Of a DNA stretch of 64,000 nucleotides, positions 63,245-64,000 are shown in pieces. Position numbers and translations under genes: made by a program. The notes below the pieces were generated by a model. That model saw only the letters and a list, made by a program, of their open reading frames with translations. It ran no database searches and was not told the DNA's origin. The stretch's first letter is position 1, and every line of letters starts with the position of its first letter. The DNA is taken from positions 78,047 to 142,046 of the forward strand of contig JADLDB010000086.1 in NCBI GenBank assembly GCA_020846875.1, read 5' to 3'. Origin of the DNA: Myxococcales bacterium (GTDB taxonomy: Bacteria; Myxococcota; Myxococcia; Myxococcales; Myxococcaceae).

Positions 63245-64000
63245 CTAGAAGAAGGCGACGCCGGCACCGATGAGGCCGGTGAGGTGCGGCACGTCGCGGC
63301 AGCAGTCGCCGGGGCTGACGCGGTAGCGGGCCTCGGCCTCGATGAAGAAGTGCTTGCCCAGCCAGATGTCGATGCCCGCGGCGCCGACGAAGCCCCAGTG
63401 CATCTTGCCGCGCATGGCATAGGCCTCGCTCATCGCCAGCGAGCCGGAGAGGTAGGGCTTGAAGGTCCTCGTGGGAAGCCACAGCTTGGCGCCGATCAGA
63501 TCCCACGAGCGGCTGTCGGGGCGCATCTCGAAGTCGCTGCGCAGCGCGAGCCAATTGGTGAAGCGGGTCTCGAGGCCGATGGAGTGCGCGTAGCCCAGGC
63601 CGGACAGTTCCACGCCACTCGTCCAGTCAACGAGGGCGGCAGAGCCACCGAGGTACTTGAGGCCGAGGAAGGCCGGGCGCGGAGTCGCCTTCTTCTCGAC
63701 GGTGACGGAGACGGAGGCGGCGGCAGGAGCAGCCGACGGGACGACCGGGACAGCGACCATGGGAGGAGCGGTGGGAGCGACGACGACGGGCGGGGGCGTC
63801 GGGACATAGACGGGGGTAGGCGCGACGTACGCCACCGGAGGCGGCGCCATGACGACCGGCGGCGGCTGGTACACCGGCGCAGGGGGGGCGACGTACACGG
63901 GAGCCGGCGGGGCGACGTACACCGGCGGTGGGGGCGCGACGTAGACGGGCTGGGGCGCGACGACGATGGGCGTCGAACATGGGAGCGCCGACGCGCTGAA
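63245..64000 (-). CDS. Outer-membrane barrel protein with proline-repeat N-terminus (5' end off window)
   Basis: The frame is open to the window edge, so the start is missing. The visible 251 codons begin with what looks like the end of a signal peptide (SASALPCSTP). A repeated VYVAPPAPVYVAPP-type segment follows (about 10-75), and then a barrel-like domain (about 90-250: FLGLKYLGGSAALVDWTSGVELSGLGYAHSIGLETRFTNW, HWGFVGAAGIDIWLGKHFFIEAEARYRVS) ends in FF. OmpA-like or porin-like proteins with Pro-rich spacers have this form. The Pro repeats may cross peptidoglycan. Cys-Cys occurs in GDCCRDV. Confidence 0.75.
   Translation of the reverse strand, partial: FSASALPCSTPIVVAPQPVYVAPPPPVYVAPPAPVYVAPPAPVYQPPPVVMAPPPVAYVAPTPVYVPTPPPVVVAPTAPPMVAVPVVPSAAPAAASVSVTVEKKATPRPAFLGLKYLGGSAALVDWTSGVELSGLGYAHSIGLETRFTNWLALRSDFEMRPDSRSWDLIGAKLWLPTRTFKPYLSGSLAMSEAYAMRGKMHWGFVGAAGIDIWLGKHFFIEAEARYRVSPGDCCRDVPHLTGLIGAGVAFF

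Overview
The window looks like a chromosome segment from a Myxococcota bacterium of the Myxococcus/Cystobacter group. The codon use is GC-rich, with third positions nearly always G or C. Genes are densely packed, and no gap between genes exceeds about 200 bases. From the left edge to about 29 kb, the gene content and order match, from memory, the Myxococcus xanthus type IV pilus (T4P) locus and its flanks. I see no rRNA, tRNA, insertion sequence, prophage, CRISPR array or replication origin.

Region 1 (1-29.5 kb, almost all minus strand; described in transcription order from the right). A FAD-synthesis gene (ribF) precedes pilB-pilT-pilC-pilS-pilR, then pilA. pilA has its own near-consensus sigma-54 promoter and is followed by a hairpin terminator. 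Next come the ABC exporter genes pilG-pilH-pilI and a second two-component pair (pilS2/pilR2-like). After these are a small XRE regulator with an AT-rich inverted repeat upstream, pilM-N-O-P-Q, an unknown lipoprotein and mglC (a roadblock polarity protein). The run ends with efp, accB, accC, sgmX (the TPR activator of T4P), an ExeA-like ATPase and an edge-truncated TamB/AsmA-like gene. This places motors, pore, pilin regulation and two polarity proteins beside housekeeping translation and lipid genes. The prepilin peptidase gene pilD, which lies between pilI and pilS2 in M. xanthus, is absent here.

Region 2 (29.5-41.9 kb). This holds trmB, a response-regulator diguanylate cyclase with an I-site, a small lipoprotein, and a protein with an Hfq/Sm-like C-terminus. 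It also holds an unknown HTH-like protein paired with a VWA protein, a cupredoxin-like lipoprotein, and a DEDDh exonuclease fused to what looks like a dead DinG helicase. A HAMP-only membrane protein, a HEAT-repeat secreted protein and alaS complete the region.

Region 3 (41.9-49 kb). A lipoprotein overlaps a PilZ-Hsp70 fusion, followed by a calpain-type cysteine protease with a full Cys/His/Asn triad and a small unknown protein. Then come a glutamate-cysteine ligase and an EI24-family membrane protein.

Region 4 (49-64 kb). This holds a very large S41 C-terminal-processing peptidase, a probable outer-membrane barrel, a glycerophosphodiesterase, a TatA-like protein, and two genes for a zinc-ribbon/FDF-repeat membrane protein and its overlapping partner. 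It continues with a PhaR-like regulator convergent with an orphan ParA and a phasin-like coiled-coil protein, then two overlapping ArsA/Get3-type ATPases. A TPR lipoprotein, an M48 (Ste24) metalloprotease and an edge-truncated proline-repeat outer-membrane protein end the window.

Function calls rest on motif reading and remembered families. No search, alignment program or structure prediction was run.
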